A stretch of DNA of 64,000 nt from Rhabdophis nuchalis. Its lineage: Eukaryota > Chordata > Lepidosauria > Squamata > Natricidae. The stretch is taken from the NCBI GenBank assembly GCA_039707465.1, contig CM077648.1, forward strand, positions 25,048,119 to 25,112,118, read 5' to 3'. Below are positions 45,287-56,020 of the stretch, in pieces. Position numbers and translations under genes: made by a program. The notes below the pieces were generated by a model, which was not told the DNA's origin, ran no database searches, and saw only the letters and a list, made by a program, of their open reading frames with translations. Numbering within the stretch: the stretch's first letter is position 1; every line of letters begins with the position of its first letter.

Positions 45287-45476
45287 TAGAATAGAATAGA
45301 ATAGACAAGACTAGATAAGACTAAACTAGACTAAACTAGAATTCTTTATTGGCCAAGTGTGATTGGATGAAATGAGGAAATCTTCAGTCAACCTTAAGCC
45401 CCATCAGGATCAAACTCCAGGCTACAGATAGATTTTCCCTGCAATACTGTGCTTTAACCATTGTGCCACCAGAGCG
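45287..45476 (-). mobile_element. tRNA-derived SINE-E with a LINE-type 3' tail
   Basis: On the minus strand: A box tggcacaatggttaaagcac, B box like gagtttgatcctg, then a body, and a tail tcacacttggccaataaag followed by aattct and a (TTCTA/TAGTC)-rich run. The last 30 bp of the tail (45338-45367) are identical to the 3' end of the LINE at 53815-54425, so this SINE uses that LINE's recognition sequence. The head resembles SINE-A's. Confidence 0.85.
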
Positions 45477-45603
45477 CATTAATTTATTTGAATTGCAAGT
45501 TCTAAAGCACTGCCTACCTAAAATTTTAGTCTAGAATAACAAGCATCTACTTCCTGACTGAACATGTCATCAACCAATCATAAAATCTCTAACTTGTCTC
45601 TAA

Positions 45604-45957
45604 GGTAAAGGTAAAGGTTCCCCTCACACATATTTGCTATTTGTTCCTGACTCTAGGGGGCGGTGCTCATCTCTGTTTCAAAGCCGAAGAGCCAGCACTC
45701 TCCGAAGACATCTCTGTGGTCATGTAGCCGGCATGACTAAATGCCAAAGGCACATGGAACACTGTTACCTTCCCACCAAAGGTGGTTCCTATTTTTCTAC
45801 TTGCATTTTTACATGCTTTTGAACTGCTAGGTTGGCAGAAGCTGGGACAAGTAATGGGAGCTCACTCTGTTATGCAGCGCTAGGGATTCAAACCATCTAA
45901 CTGCCGAACTTTCTGATAGACAAGCTCAGCATCTTAGCCATTAAGCCACCGCGTCCC
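45604..45957 (-). mobile_element. tRNA-derived SINE-B, copy 1
   Basis: On the minus strand: head gggacgcggtggcttaatgg (A box), gctaagatgctgagcttgtc, B box ggtttgaatcccta, body with gtcccagcttctgccaacct, gtgggaaggtaacagtgttc and gccggctacatgaccacaga, and a tail gaacctttacctttacctta. Full length, about 350 bp. Confidence 0.9.
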
Positions 45958-47320
45958 TAATCTAAACCATCCCGCAGTCTAAAGCATATGGTTATTACAT
46001 GGTTAGGTTACCTAATGCACAGGTCTTCATTCCTAACCATGTTGGCAGTAAAATGACAAAATAAGGATTAAGTACAAGTTTAAAGCAAACTTATATCTTC
46101 CGTTAAAAGACACAAGAGTGGACTTTACATCATTGCTTCATAATCATGTTTTGTCATTTCTGCCCATGGATGCTCATGCCAACAGTAAAATTAATTTTAA
46201 ATTAGCAATAATGCCAACTGCTGGAACTTGTCTCCCAAATAATAAAAAAATTACCAGAATATGTTTACTCCATATCGTATCCCAACAGCTAGAGCAGAAT
46301 ACTATCTTTTGAAAACTATTAAATAAGAAGCTAGAGATTTTTTTTTTTAAAAAAAAAGACTTTTCTTGCTTTTTTTTCTGCAGTGGAAGTATTAAACAGA
46401 TAAACCAAGGCAGATTCAGTCTTGAAACTGGGTTGAAGCCAAATTGAAATCAGTATAGATAATCCATTTCCTTGAAGAATGTCTTGAGTTGGACAGCCAA
46501 TATGAAGAATGAAAGAGAGTATGTGTTATATTATTCATCCTTGGATGAATAATTAAGTAATTCATCATGATGCCATGTTCTGTCTTTAGTTAAAATTTGG
46601 GCTCCTGGCAAAAATACTGTATTTGGTCTGATTAATGTTTTTGTTTACACTTGAATATGAAAGAATTCATAAAGTTTTCTTTTTAAATTCCAAAAGATAT
46701 AAAACATATATTAAAAAGAGTCTTCACTTTCAGAGTAAAAATAAAAATAAAATAAAAATAAAAATAAAAATTCCTGCTTTGATGAATAAATGTCATTTGA
46801 TAGATTTTAAGGATGAAAGACAAACCTCTTATTGTGTAACTCCGATAACATCAGTGGTGCTGTGTCATCAATTTTGTTCAAAGACTGAATGGTGTGGAAG
46901 ACAGAAATAAAGATACCGATCAACTCAAACATGTAAATATAATAATGTCACTTATTGATTTCTATAGACTTATAATACATTTCAGCTGAAAAAGTAAGAA
47001 ATTGCCTATTTCTTCCAGCACAGTTTGCCCATTTATTTCAACCCATCAGACTGTGGTTTTTTTTTAATCATTAGTTTTTCTACTAGATTGTGCTGAACAT
47101 CTGTTATTTAAAGTATCCCTTAAATGAATAAAAAAGATCAAGAATTGTTGCCATCCCCCAGCCCCTGACACACAAAATATAAACTGAGGGAGGAAATAGC
47201 TAATTTGTGTTAGTGCGATTTTTTAAATTAACTGTTTACTTAATCTTCACTAATCCACATGGATTTAGGATTATGTAAAACTCATGCATGGAACTAAAGG
47301 TGGGAACTTTATTTATTGTG
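45958..47320. other. AT-rich unassigned sequence with an (AAAAT)n run
   Basis: AAAAT-type repeat at 46738-46778. No other recognised feature. Confidence 0.45.
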
Positions 47321-47330
47321 CTGTAAGGGC

Positions 47331-47544
47331 CAGGGGTGGGTTCCGGCTTTTGTTACTGCCTCAGGGACTGACCTCAGGGACGCGCTTCGTGTGCACGCAC
47401 AGTAGTAAAAAAATTGCTTCTTCACATGCGCAGGAGCAAAAAAAAAAGATGACAGTGCCTATGGGGTTCCCGATATAACCGGTTTGGGGGCGTGGCTGGC
47501 TGAGTTACTACCTACTCGGCTGAACTGGTAGGCACCCACATCTG
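47331..47544 (+). mobile_element. hAT-F3 miniature element
   Basis: Ends caggggtgggttccgg and gtaggcacccacatctg are imperfect inverted repeats. tgtaaggg occurs at 47322-47329 and 47545-47552, separated from the left end by one extra base. The interior has gtgtgcacgcacagtag, acatgcgcaggagc and gggggcgtggctggctgag. Confidence 0.75.
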
Positions 47545-47754
47545 TGTAAGGGGCTCTGAATTTAGCAATGGTGAACAAGAGAATTTGCTTCTAAGTGATT
47601 AAAATAGTAAAATAGGAAGTAATAAAGTAGGAAGAAATAAAGAAGAAATTTTAAAAAAAGAATCAAAAAAGCAAGGTAAACTGCTACCAGTGGTTGGGAT
47701 TAATCCCTACAGTTTTCTTTTGGAGCATTAAAGGGGAGTTTGCACTCTCAGCTG

Positions 47755-47907
47755 GTTGTGAGTCTGAGTCAGTCGCCAATCATCTGAATTTTGATCACGT
47801 GACCATGGGGAATGCCGCAACAGTCATGTGAAAAATAGTCATAAGTAACTTTTTTCAGTGCCTTCAAACAGTTACTAAGTGAATTGTTGCAAATCAAGGA
47901 TTACCTG
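47755..47907 (+). mobile_element. TA-M1 miniature element, right half
   Basis: gagtctgagtcagtcgccaa, ttttgatcacgtgaccatgg, catgtgaaaaatagtcataa and aatcaaggattacctg, followed by TA. Matches the right half of 50353-50739. Confidence 0.75.
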
Positions 47908-47971
47908 TATAATAAATTCTAGGCAGTGCGGAGATTAACTTGCCATTTCAGAAATGGAGCCATAAGGAGTG

Positions 47972-48280
47972 TGTCAGGTTTCCAAAAGATGCCCCAATTA
48001 ATTTACAAGCCTCGAACCAAAGTTCAAAAGAAACCCAGTCATTTATTAGGAGCAACATTTTGGCAATGCCGGCCATGGAGCCAGATGTAATTTCAGTTTA
48101 ATGGTGGCTGAACTTTACCCCTGTGTCTCCCCTCCCCTCAGTCTATGTCATAAATCACATTCACCAATGAAGTGCTGCAGCAGATTGTAAAATTTCGTGC
48201 CTCACATGCTTGCGGTAGAAATCTGATACCCAACTCTAGCCGAAGGTATGCATCGAATTCTCTCCCCCCTTTCCTTCAAT
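47972..48280 (-). mobile_element. Possible LTR fragment
   Basis: On the minus strand this ends ggaaacctgaca with an aataaatgac signal about 70 bp before, and has a GC-richer, LTR-like U3. No matching second end or target duplication was found. Confidence 0.3.
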
Positions 48281-48417
48281 GTCAATTTGATAACAGACAT
48301 GGAAATGCTTTACAAGTTGACATTGTGTTCATTTTGCAATAGTGCCAGTATGAACATAAAACAAAGTCTGTTTCTGTATGTTTAAATTAAAAAAATAGTA
48401 TCTTAAAGCATAACATT

Positions 48418-48515
48418 GTTGGGGGCAATATGTTGACTCTGTAAACCGCTCAGAGAGGGCTGTAAAGCACTATGAAGTGGTATATAAGTCTAAATGCTAT
48501 TGCTATTGCTATTGC
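48418..48515 (+). mobile_element. tRNA-derived SINE-A, 3' part
   Basis: gttgggggcaatatgttgac, ctgtaaaccgctcagagagg, gaagtggtatataagtctaa and a tattgct-repeat tail. The head is missing, as in ordinary 5' truncation. Confidence 0.8.
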
Positions 48516-48691
48516 TAATGGTGGTTAAGTACTCAATTTCTGTCAATTACCTGTACAAAATGGCCATTGGTGCATTTTTCGGAATGAGCTTTGGTTAGGA
48601 AAGATTGATGAAGAAAAAAAAATCTACTTTCTCTGTACATGGTTTTACATAGTCCTGTGAATGAAAAAGCTGTATTCAATTATGGTTTAAC

Positions 48692-48729
<38 letters not shown>

Positions 48730-49318
48730 AATGGTACTGCAGCCTTCTATTGCATTTCATTTTTGCTAACAAAGCAATATAAACCCACATTATATATTGC
48801 AATGTAGTGAAGTTTAGCTGTAATATGATGATACTGGACACAAAGATTCAACATCTTGACAGCTGTTGCATCCCATCAAAACCACCTCTCTTTGTAGGAC
48901 CTCAGTTCATACAAGTAAGGCATTAGACATCGACTTGAACTCTTCCCAAAACCATGTTGGAATGAATTTGATCGCTATCATGATGAGAAACAACATCAGT
49001 GACGTTTCTGAACATTCCAGTTATTCCAATATTTTGTTCTTACTAACCGCTGTCATTTTTAATCAATACAATTTAATCACACACATTTAGCACATTTATT
49101 CATAGCTGTGTGCTGTATATGCTCAGGAGAAATACATACAATAGATGTGATGTGTGAGCCAACTATTATGTTGATGTAACACATTTCATCTGAATCTCAT
49201 TTCCATGAAACTTGAAGGCATAGAATATGCCTCTCCCCATTGAAAGCTCTTTCCATTTTTTATCATTTAGGTTTCCACTTTTTCTGGGAAGGAAAATCAG
49301 CATTTTTGGTAGAAAATG
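48516..49318. other. Unassigned sequence with (TG)n
   Basis: TG repeat at 48693-48727. No gene or other repeat recognised. Confidence 0.45.
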
Positions 49319-49352
49319 CAAAAGCAATAGCACTTATACACTGCTTTATAGT

Positions 49353-49591
49353 CATTGGTGGGATTCAAATTTTTTACTACCAGTTCTGTGGGTGTGGCAT
49401 GGCTTGGTGGAAGTGGTAGGGACAGGATACTGTAAAATCTCCATTCTCTCCCGATCACCTGGGACTCGGGAGGCAGAGAATAGATGAGATTGGGACCAGT
49501 CAGAGGTGGCATTAACTGGTTCTCCAAACTACTCAAAATGTCTGCTACTGGTTCTCTAGAACTGTTCAGAACCTGCTGAATACCACCTCTG
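49353..49591 (+). mobile_element. hAT-D miniature element, copy 2, inside a SINE
   Basis: Ends cattggtgggattc and gaataccacctctg; flanking 8-mers tttatagt and tttatggt match at 7 of 8 positions. The interior has ggtgtggcatggcttggtgg, gggactcgggaggcagag and ggttctccaaactactc. Confidence 0.9.
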
Positions 49592-49620
49592 TTTATGGTG
49601 CTTTACAGCACTCTCTAAAC

Positions 49621-49946
49621 CAGGGGTCCCCAACCTTTTTTGCACCAGGGACCGGTTTCATTTTAAAGAAAATTCCACGGACCGGCCGGCGTAGAGGGGG
49701 AGCGGGGGAGGGGGAGGGAGAACAGGCAGTGCATGCGCATGCAGGGGAGTGGGTGAGTCAGCTCACTCTCCCCTCAAGGGGCCCCCAATGGCGTGAGCGG
49801 CCGCACCTGCACTCTCCCGCCCCCGGTGTGCGCTCTGGCCAGGGGGCTACCCCGTCCTCCCTCCTCCTCCTCTCCAGCCCTGCGGCCCGGTTCCTATCAA
49901 GCCACGGACCGGCACCTGTCCGCGGACCGGGGGTTGGGGACCCCTG
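49621..49946 (+). mobile_element. hAT-C GC-rich miniature element, copy 1, inside a SINE
   Basis: Ends caggggtccccaacc and ggttggggacccctg are exact inverted repeats, with perfect 8-bp direct repeats ctctaaac (49613-49620, 49947-49954). The interior is GC-rich: accagggaccggtttc, ccacggaccggccggcg, and cacggaccggcacctg near the other end. Non-coding. The sequence type (CAGGGGTCCCCAACC ends with accggtccnnggcc blocks) is known from vertebrate hAT elements. Confidence 0.93.
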
Positions 49947-50137
49947 CTCTAAACAGATTACAGAGTTAGCCTATTGCCCCCAACAATTTGGGTCCTCATT
50001 TTACCCATCTCGGCAGGATGGAAGGCTGAATCAACCAAGCCTGGTGAGATTTGAACTGCCAAATTGCAGTCAGTTGGCAGTCAGCAAAAGTAGCCTGCAG
50101 TACTGCACTCTAACCGCTATGCCACCGCAAGCATTTG

Positions 50138-50350
50138 TTTAAGTGAGTAAATGTCTGAAAATCAATCAGATTGCAGCAACTTTACATGAATTTATAAGCC
50201 ACATTTATTTTAATACTACAGTTTGAATAAGAATGAAGATTTCTTAATTTGCAAGTAACAGAAAGAAATGTTTCAGCTGCTTAGGTTTTCCTAATATAAC
50301 TTGGTATAAACCCTACCCAGACTGTATGTTTATTTTAAGAATGTTGCTAA
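50138..50350. other. Unassigned sequence
   Basis: Short AT-rich spacer with no recognised feature. Confidence 0.4.
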
Positions 50351-50352
50351 TA

Positions 50353-50739
50353 TAGATAGTGCTTGACTTATGACCATGATTGAGCCCAAAATTTCTGTTG
50401 CTAAGTGAGATCTTTGTTAAGCAAATTTTTCGTCATTTTACGACCTTTCTTGACACAGTTGTTAAGTGAATCACTGCTGTTGTTAAATTAGTGACATATT
50501 TGTTAAGTGAATCAGGCTTCCCCATTGACTTTGCTTCTCAGAAGGTAACAAAAGGCGATCACATGATTACGGGAGATTGCAACTATCATAAATATGAGTC
50601 AGTTTCCAAGAGTCTGAATGTTGATAACAAGGATACTGCAACAGTCATAAATGTGAAAAAAAGTCATAAGTCACTTTTTTCTTGCCATTGTAACTTTGAA
50701 TGGTCATTAAACAAATTGTTATAAGTCAAGGACTACCTG
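50353..50739 (+). mobile_element. TA-M1 miniature element, complete copy
   Basis: Left end tagatagtgcttgactta and right end ataagtcaaggactacctg are inverted repeats, with TA on both sides (50351-50352, 50740-50741). The interior is made of repeated ttgttaagtgaatca-like blocks, ggcgatcacatgattacggg and cataaatgtgaaa. A Tc1/mariner-type non-autonomous element is inferred from the TA duplication. No coding. Confidence 0.85.
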
Positions 50740-50744
50740 TAAGA

Positions 50745-51071
50745 TAAAGGCATATGTGCTAGTTGTTCCCGACTCTAGGGGGCAGTGTTCATCTCCATTT
50801 CAAATCCAAACAACCAGCACTGTCTGAAGACGTTTCCATGGTCATGTGGCCAGCATGACTAAACATTGAAGGTGCAGGGAACACTGTTACCTTCCCACCA
50901 AAGGTGGTCCCTATTTTTCTACTTGCATTTTTATGTGCTTTTGAACTGCTAGGTTGGCAGAAGCTGGGACAAGTAACGGGAGCTCACTCACTTACGCAGC
51001 ACTAGGGATTCGAACCGCTGAACTGCCAACCTTCTGATCAACAAGCTCAGCGTCTTAGCCACGTGTCCCTG
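50745..51071 (-). mobile_element. tRNA-derived SINE-B, copy 2
   Basis: Same landmarks as 45604-45957: B box ggttcgaatccctag, gttacttgtcccagcttctg, gggaaggtaacagtgttccc, catgctggccacatgacca. The 5' head is slightly shortened (gggacacgtggctaagacgc), and the tail lacks the aaggtaaaggt end. Confidence 0.88.
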
Positions 51072-51989
51072 TATAAGTAACATGGTCCAAAGGGAATGAG
51101 AAAATTATTTCCTTCTGAGAATGGCCTCTTTGTTGGTCCTTAAATACTCATTGTTGGGCTTTGCCCATATACATTTTTGAAGAAAGTTATCCCAGTTATC
51201 TTAGAATATATAAAACAGGAAAAGGGATGCAAACTTCTATCCATGTTTGGAGAATTCAACTAAAATAGAAGTCACCTTTTTCTGCATTATGGTACAGAAA
51301 ACAATAAAGAGTTTCCTTGAAAAAGAGGGAATTTAATATTTGATATTAACATTCACCATCCATCCAGCTTTCCCATTAAGCATAATTAGAATGGGACAAA
51401 TAAGCAGGGGTGGTAAAACTATTAAAAACACAATAAAACTGCAGAATCAATTATAAGTGTCACTTTACTTGCTCCAGGAAGGTTTTGTTTATCCCACCCC
51501 CGTAATCTTGGCACTTAGACATCACTAACTTAAACATAGCTGGTCTTTATTTATTATACAGAAGATTCATTTTCAAATGCATTATCCATATTGGTAATAT
51601 TATTATTATTATCATTATCATCACATAAACTATGTTTTAGGCTTTCTTATGTTTATTATATTGTTGGCCATGTAACCATAGGTCTTGTATGTCATTTGCA
51701 ATTGAAATGGTTTCCTAAGTAAATAAATCAATCCTAACAAATCAAAATTGATATTCAAATGTATATCCTCTGCATGCTTCAAATTATCTTATAGTCATTG
51801 GACATGGAATGTATAGTGGCAAAGAACTATTTTTCCACAAACAGAGCAGAAAGATAGAACAATTGAATGACACAGTACTGTTGTTATAATGAATTTTTGT
51901 TGTGCACAATGAATTCTTTCCATAACATAATAATTGTCAGTCATTCCTATCTTTCTCTGACTATAACAAAATTCCCTATTAATAGGCTT
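51072..51989. other. AT-rich unassigned sequence
   Basis: Interrupted ATT repeat near 51597-51625; nothing else recognised. Confidence 0.4.
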
Positions 51990-52367
51990 GATTTTGAACT
52001 ATGGTGCTGGAGAAGACTCCTTCAAGTCTCTTGGACTGCAAGATGATCAAACCGGTCAGTCCTAGAGGAGATCAACCCTGACTGCTCTTTAGAAGGCCAG
52101 ATCCTTAAGATGAAACTCAAATACTTTGGCCACTTAATGAGAAGGAAGGACTCACTGGAGAAGAGCTTAATGCTGGAAAAGATTGAGGGCAAAAGAAGAA
52201 AGAGATGGCAGAGGATGAGGTGGCTGGATGGAGTCACCGAAGCAGTAGGCGTGAACTTAAATGGACACCAGAGGATAGTAGAAGACAGGAATGCCTGGAG
52301 GAATGTTGTTTATGGGGTTGCGATGGATCGGATATAGCTTCACAACTAACAACAACAACAACAACAA
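51990..52367 (+). pseudogene. BovB/RTE LINE 3' end with (CAA)n tail
   Basis: The last part of ORF2 is readable: MKLKYFGHLMRRKDSLEKSL, MLEKIEGKRRKRWQRMRWLD, RNAWRNVVYGVAMDRI, stop at 52335-52337. This is followed by cttcacaactaac and a CAA repeat tail, the standard BovB terminus. 5'-truncated. A slightly shifted frame upstream (52000-52110) still resembles the family. Confidence 0.9.
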
Positions 52368-52597
52368 TGTAGCTCAACACAATATGTAAACCTTGTGATT
52401 TATTCTTGGAATGACACTTAACCCAAATCATAATTTACTCAATCAGTGTACTCACTCCCAAATTTGATGATGCCGGTAGGTATAATCTGAAATAGTCCCT
52501 GTAATGGCCCTTACTTTGCAGAATCATCCTTTCATGAAGTTTAAGATTGTTCATTTCTCCCCAAAAATTATTATATGAAAATAACTTAACAAAAAAG

Positions 52598-52663
52598 GCC
52601 TGGAGGAATGTTGTCCATGGGGTTGCGATGGATCAGACATGACTTTGCAACTAACAACAACCA
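52598..52663 (+). mobile_element. BovB 3' terminus only
   Basis: ggcctggaggaatgttgtcc, gttgcgatggatcagacatg and actttgcaactaacaacaac: the last ~66 bp of the BovB element just upstream. Either an extreme 5' truncation or a duplicated tail. Confidence 0.75.
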
Positions 52664-53814
52664 GGCTTGATTTGTGATTGGTAATAAAAACTTGATGTAG
52701 CTGTTATTCCATTCTGCTTTAGAAGAAATCCAAAAAGAAATGTTCCTTCTATATCTCACCTAACCACAGTATGTCAAAGAGTTATCTATTTTTATAACAC
52801 CTATTTTTAGCTAAATGGTCAACTGTACAGCAAGTGTATAGAGAAACTTCCCTAACAGGGCTATTCTGTGCTGGAATGACTAAAAGGAGTGAGCCACATA
52901 ATTAGGCTAGTAACTGGTTGTATCAGGATAGTTCAAATATATAGTAACTCTCCCAACAATTATACCAAATAAAATTTTCCTCGCATTTATTTATTTTGTT
53001 TTTAAAAAAAATCATGCTATTTAGCAGATGAATCTATTGCCTTGGTTATCTCTGGTGATTATTCCTAAGAGTAGGAGACACATTATATATACCGAAATCT
53101 ATTCTAGGATATATTAATCGACATTTTATGAGCTAAAATTACACCAACACAATTTTATCTGTTTCTTGTCATTCCTTTCACTGGGCAGCTGTAAACATTT
53201 TGTTCAGAGTTTTGTCCATAAAGAAAAGGGCAAAATCTTCAAGCTACAAGAGAGACATGTGCTAACTATTAATGTTACATCTGTGTATGCTTTTCATTTT
53301 GCATGTATATAGAAAAATATGCAAATAAATATATGTATATGCAATGCTCTTCTTGAGCACTAAATGACTATGATAAATGGTGCCAACTTTCTTAGGAGAA
53401 CAATATTTGTTTTCTGTTTGTTTGTTTGTTTATTTGGTAAATCTACTCTAGCTCCCTAAACAAAGAGGTCCAACAATAACAAAGAACTGGTTTGTTTGCC
53501 TGGCTATTCTATATCCAAAAAAATTTCAGAAGGTCTAACTGGCTTGTTATATGTCCTAACGTTAGTGTTAACTCTTAGTGACCAAATAGATACAGTATAT
53601 TATCTGCAGGGCATTCTTCACTACTTTAATTGAATATATCACCTTGTTTCTGGTTGCCATTGTCTTCTTCTATTTCCTTCCAGTTTTTTCAGGATTATGG
53701 ACTTCTCAAGGGAGATTTTTCTTTTCAGAATATGGGTTTAGACTACTCTCTAAGGGAGAGCTTACCTAATGTAATGGTACATGGAAAAAAGAGATGAAGA
53801 GGGAAGAATCAGAT
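52664..53814. other. AT-rich unassigned sequence
   Basis: No recognised feature. TTTG run near 53416-53435. Confidence 0.4.
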
Positions 53815-54425
53815 AATAGAATAGAATTCTTTATTGGCCAAGTGTGATTGGACACACAAGGAATTTGTCTTTGGTGCAGATGCTCTCAGTTTACATAAAT
53901 AAAAATAAAATATAATACACTCATCAAGAATCATAAGATACAACACTTAGTGATGGTCATAGATAACTAATAAGCAATCAAAGTATACTAGGAAACAAAA
54001 CAATATAAATTTTAAAGATACAAGCAACATGGTTATAGTCATAAGGGGAAAGAGATAGGTACTAGGAAAGAGATAGGTACTAGGAAGGAAGAGAAGAATA
54101 ATAGTAATACAGTCTTAGTAGATAATTTGATAGTGTTGTGGGGATTAGTTGTTTAGCAGAGGGATGGCATTTGGGGAAAAAACTGTCTTTCTGAATAGTT
54201 GTTCAGTTGTGCAGTGACCTATAGCATTATTTTGAAGATAGAAGTTGAAACAATTTATGTCCAGGATGTGAGGGGTCTATAGATATTTTCACAGCCCTCT
54301 TTTTGACTCGCACAGTATACAGGTCCTTGATGGAAGGCAGGTTGGTAGCAATTGTTTTTTATTATAGAGGTGCAGATGACAGACTCAATAATTCCTTCAG
54401 CTTTCTGAGTTGCTGTAGAAAGAAC
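53815..54425 (-). pseudogene. LINE-Y 3' part (partner of SINE-E)
   Basis: On the minus strand the RT C-terminal segment reads ATNLPSIKDLYTVRVKKRAV, then SIDPSHPGHKLFQL (54345-54240), continuing frameshifted as TTEQLFRKTVFSPNAIPLLN (about 54215-54150). The 3' UTR ends with gtgtgtccaatcacacttgg and ccaataaagaattctattct. The terminal 30 bp are identical to the tail of SINE-E at 45338-45367. Dead, 5'-truncated. The clade appears L2/Rex1-like. Confidence 0.8.
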
Positions 54426-54427
54426 AT

Positions 54428-54494
<67 letters not shown>

Positions 54495-54496
54495 TT

Positions 54497-54531
<35 letters not shown>

Positions 54532-54532
54532 T
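54428..54532. repeat. (TTTA)n microsatellite
   Basis: About 105 bp of TTTA units with one slipped unit at 54497; abuts the LINE-Y fragment. Confidence 0.97.
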
Positions 54533-54650
54533 ATATAATAAATGAATAAATCTATGTGCGGAAAATTTTATTTGTCATAATTGTTGGGAGAGTTATATTT
54601 GAACTATCATATAGTCAGTTACTAGCATATTTATGTGTCTCACTTTAGAG

Positions 54651-54766
54651 CAGGGTCATCCTCTTTCTAGTTCCCAGGTGTTTTGTTCAGCTCCCAAAAT
54701 GTTTTTCTTTTGGCCATACTTTCTGAGACTGATCAAGATTGAAGCTCTAAAGACTACAGACCTCTA
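54651..54766. mobile_element. hAT-B palindromic MITE, old copy
   Basis: Starts cagggtcatcct and ends cagacctcta. Inner blocks ttcagctcccaaaatg and gattgaagctc correspond to the hAT-B arms. Flanking 8-mers ctttagag and ctctaaag match at 6 of 8 positions. Confidence 0.55.
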
Positions 54767-54989
54767 CTCTAAAGAGAATACATTTATCTTAACATTCACT
54801 GGAATGTTTCCTGGTTGATCTGAGAGAAAGAAATGAAATTGAATTGTCCAGCAGTGAATTGTCCTGTGGCAAGCTAATTTGTGGACTAATTGCAGCTCCT
54901 GAATAGGTTCTAAAAGCAGCCTGATACTGGGTGGCGATAAGAGTATGAGTTACTGCGGCTGAAGCTAGCATAGCATCCAGTGCAGAAGG

Positions 54990-55537
54990 ATTTTTATTTA
55001 TTTGTTTGTTTGTTTGTCAACAAGTACAAGGAAACAAGTATGAAAAGCACATGAAAAAATGGCACAAATAAATGGATATAAATAAGCAAAACATAGCCAT
55101 AAACACATAAAAAGAGTACATATAAATGGGACTTTAGGACAGGGACGGTAGGCATGCTGGTGCACTTATGTACGTCCCCTTAGGGACCTCTCAAGAAATG
55201 TGTAAGGTCCACGGTAGACAGCTTAAGGTAAAAGGTATGGAGGTTAGAGGATAACAACAGAATCGGGTAGGGTGTTCCATACATTTACTACTCTATTGGT
55301 GAAATCATTTTTCTTGCAATCAAGATTAGAACGGATTACATTTAGTTTGTATCTCTTGATAGCCCTTGTGTTATTGCAGTTGAAGTAAAAGTAGTCATTA
55401 ACAGGTAGGGTGCTATGGCAGATTATCTTGTGCACTAAGCTCAGGTCGGAACATAAACGGCGTAGTTCAAGGTTATTCAAGCCTAACATTTCAAGCCTGG
55501 TGGTATATGGAATTTTATTACGAGCAGAGGAGGTGAG
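54990..55537 (-). pseudogene. LINE-X 3' part, copy 2
   Basis: On the minus strand: SSARNKIPYTTRLEMLGLNN, LELRRLCSDLSLVHKIICHS, YKLNVIRSNLDCKKNDFTNR and VVNVWNTLPDSVV, then a frameshift, then a 3' UTR with gtgcaccagcatgcctaccg and a TTTG/TTTA tail (54990-55015). It matches 7600-7985. The 5' side ends at a TA-M2 insertion (55540). Confidence 0.78.
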
Positions 55538-55539
55538 TA

Positions 55540-56017
55540 CAGTGGTACCTCGGATCACGAACTTAATTCGTGAAATGACTCTGGTCGCGATCCGATTTGG
55601 TTGTGATGCGAGGCACAATTTCCCATAGGGTTCAATGTAAATCCGATTAATCCGTTCCGACCTTGTTTTTTGGTTGTGATGCGAGGCACAGTTTCCCATA
55701 GGGTTCAATGTAAATCCGGTTAATCCGTTCTGACCTTGTTTTTAAAATGTCCGCGGCTCCGGTTCGTGAAGCGAAACGGAGGTCGTGAATCCGGGCATTT
55801 TTACGAACTTTTCCGTTCGTGATGCGAGGGCGGAGTTCGTGATGTGAGGCAGAGTTCGTGAAGTGAGGCGGAGTTCGTGCAGCGGAGCATTTTTTACGAA
55901 CTTTTCCGTTCGTGCAGCGAAACGGTGTTCGTGAACAGGGGCACATTTTTTGGGAAATTTTTGGTCGTGAAGCGAATTGGACGTGATGAGAGGCGTTCGT
56001 GGTCCGAGGTACCACTG
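55540..56017 (+). mobile_element. TA-M2 mariner-type miniature element with internal tandem repeat
   Basis: Ends cagtggtacctcggatcacg and ccgaggtaccactg are inverted repeats, with TA duplicated on both sides (55538-55539, 56018-56019), as in Tc1/mariner/pogo transposition. The interior holds two copies of a ~73-bp unit (about 55598-55670 and 55672-55744, each with ggttgtgatgcgaggcac), then many ttcgtgaagcgaa and ttacgaacttttccgttcg variants. CpG-rich. The 114-154-codon frames in it are not genes. Confidence 0.9.
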
Positions 56018-56020
56018 TAC

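Larger units (their letters stand above)
49320..50137 (-). mobile_element. tRNA-derived SINE-A broken by two hAT elements
   Basis: Three SINE pieces in order on the minus strand. The head and body are at 50137-49947 (gcggtggcatagcggttag A box, B box ggcagttcaaatctcac, ccatcctgccgag, tgaggacccaaattgttggg). A middle piece lies at 49620-49592 (tagagagtgctgtaaagca). The tail is at 49352-49320 (agcagtgtataagtgctatt). The gaps are exactly the hAT-C and hAT-D elements with their target duplications. Confidence 0.92.

Noticed and set aside
54428..54532. Regular repeat that could suggest a CRISPR-like array
   Set aside because: It is a plain TTTA microsatellite with no spacers, in a eukaryotic repeat context.
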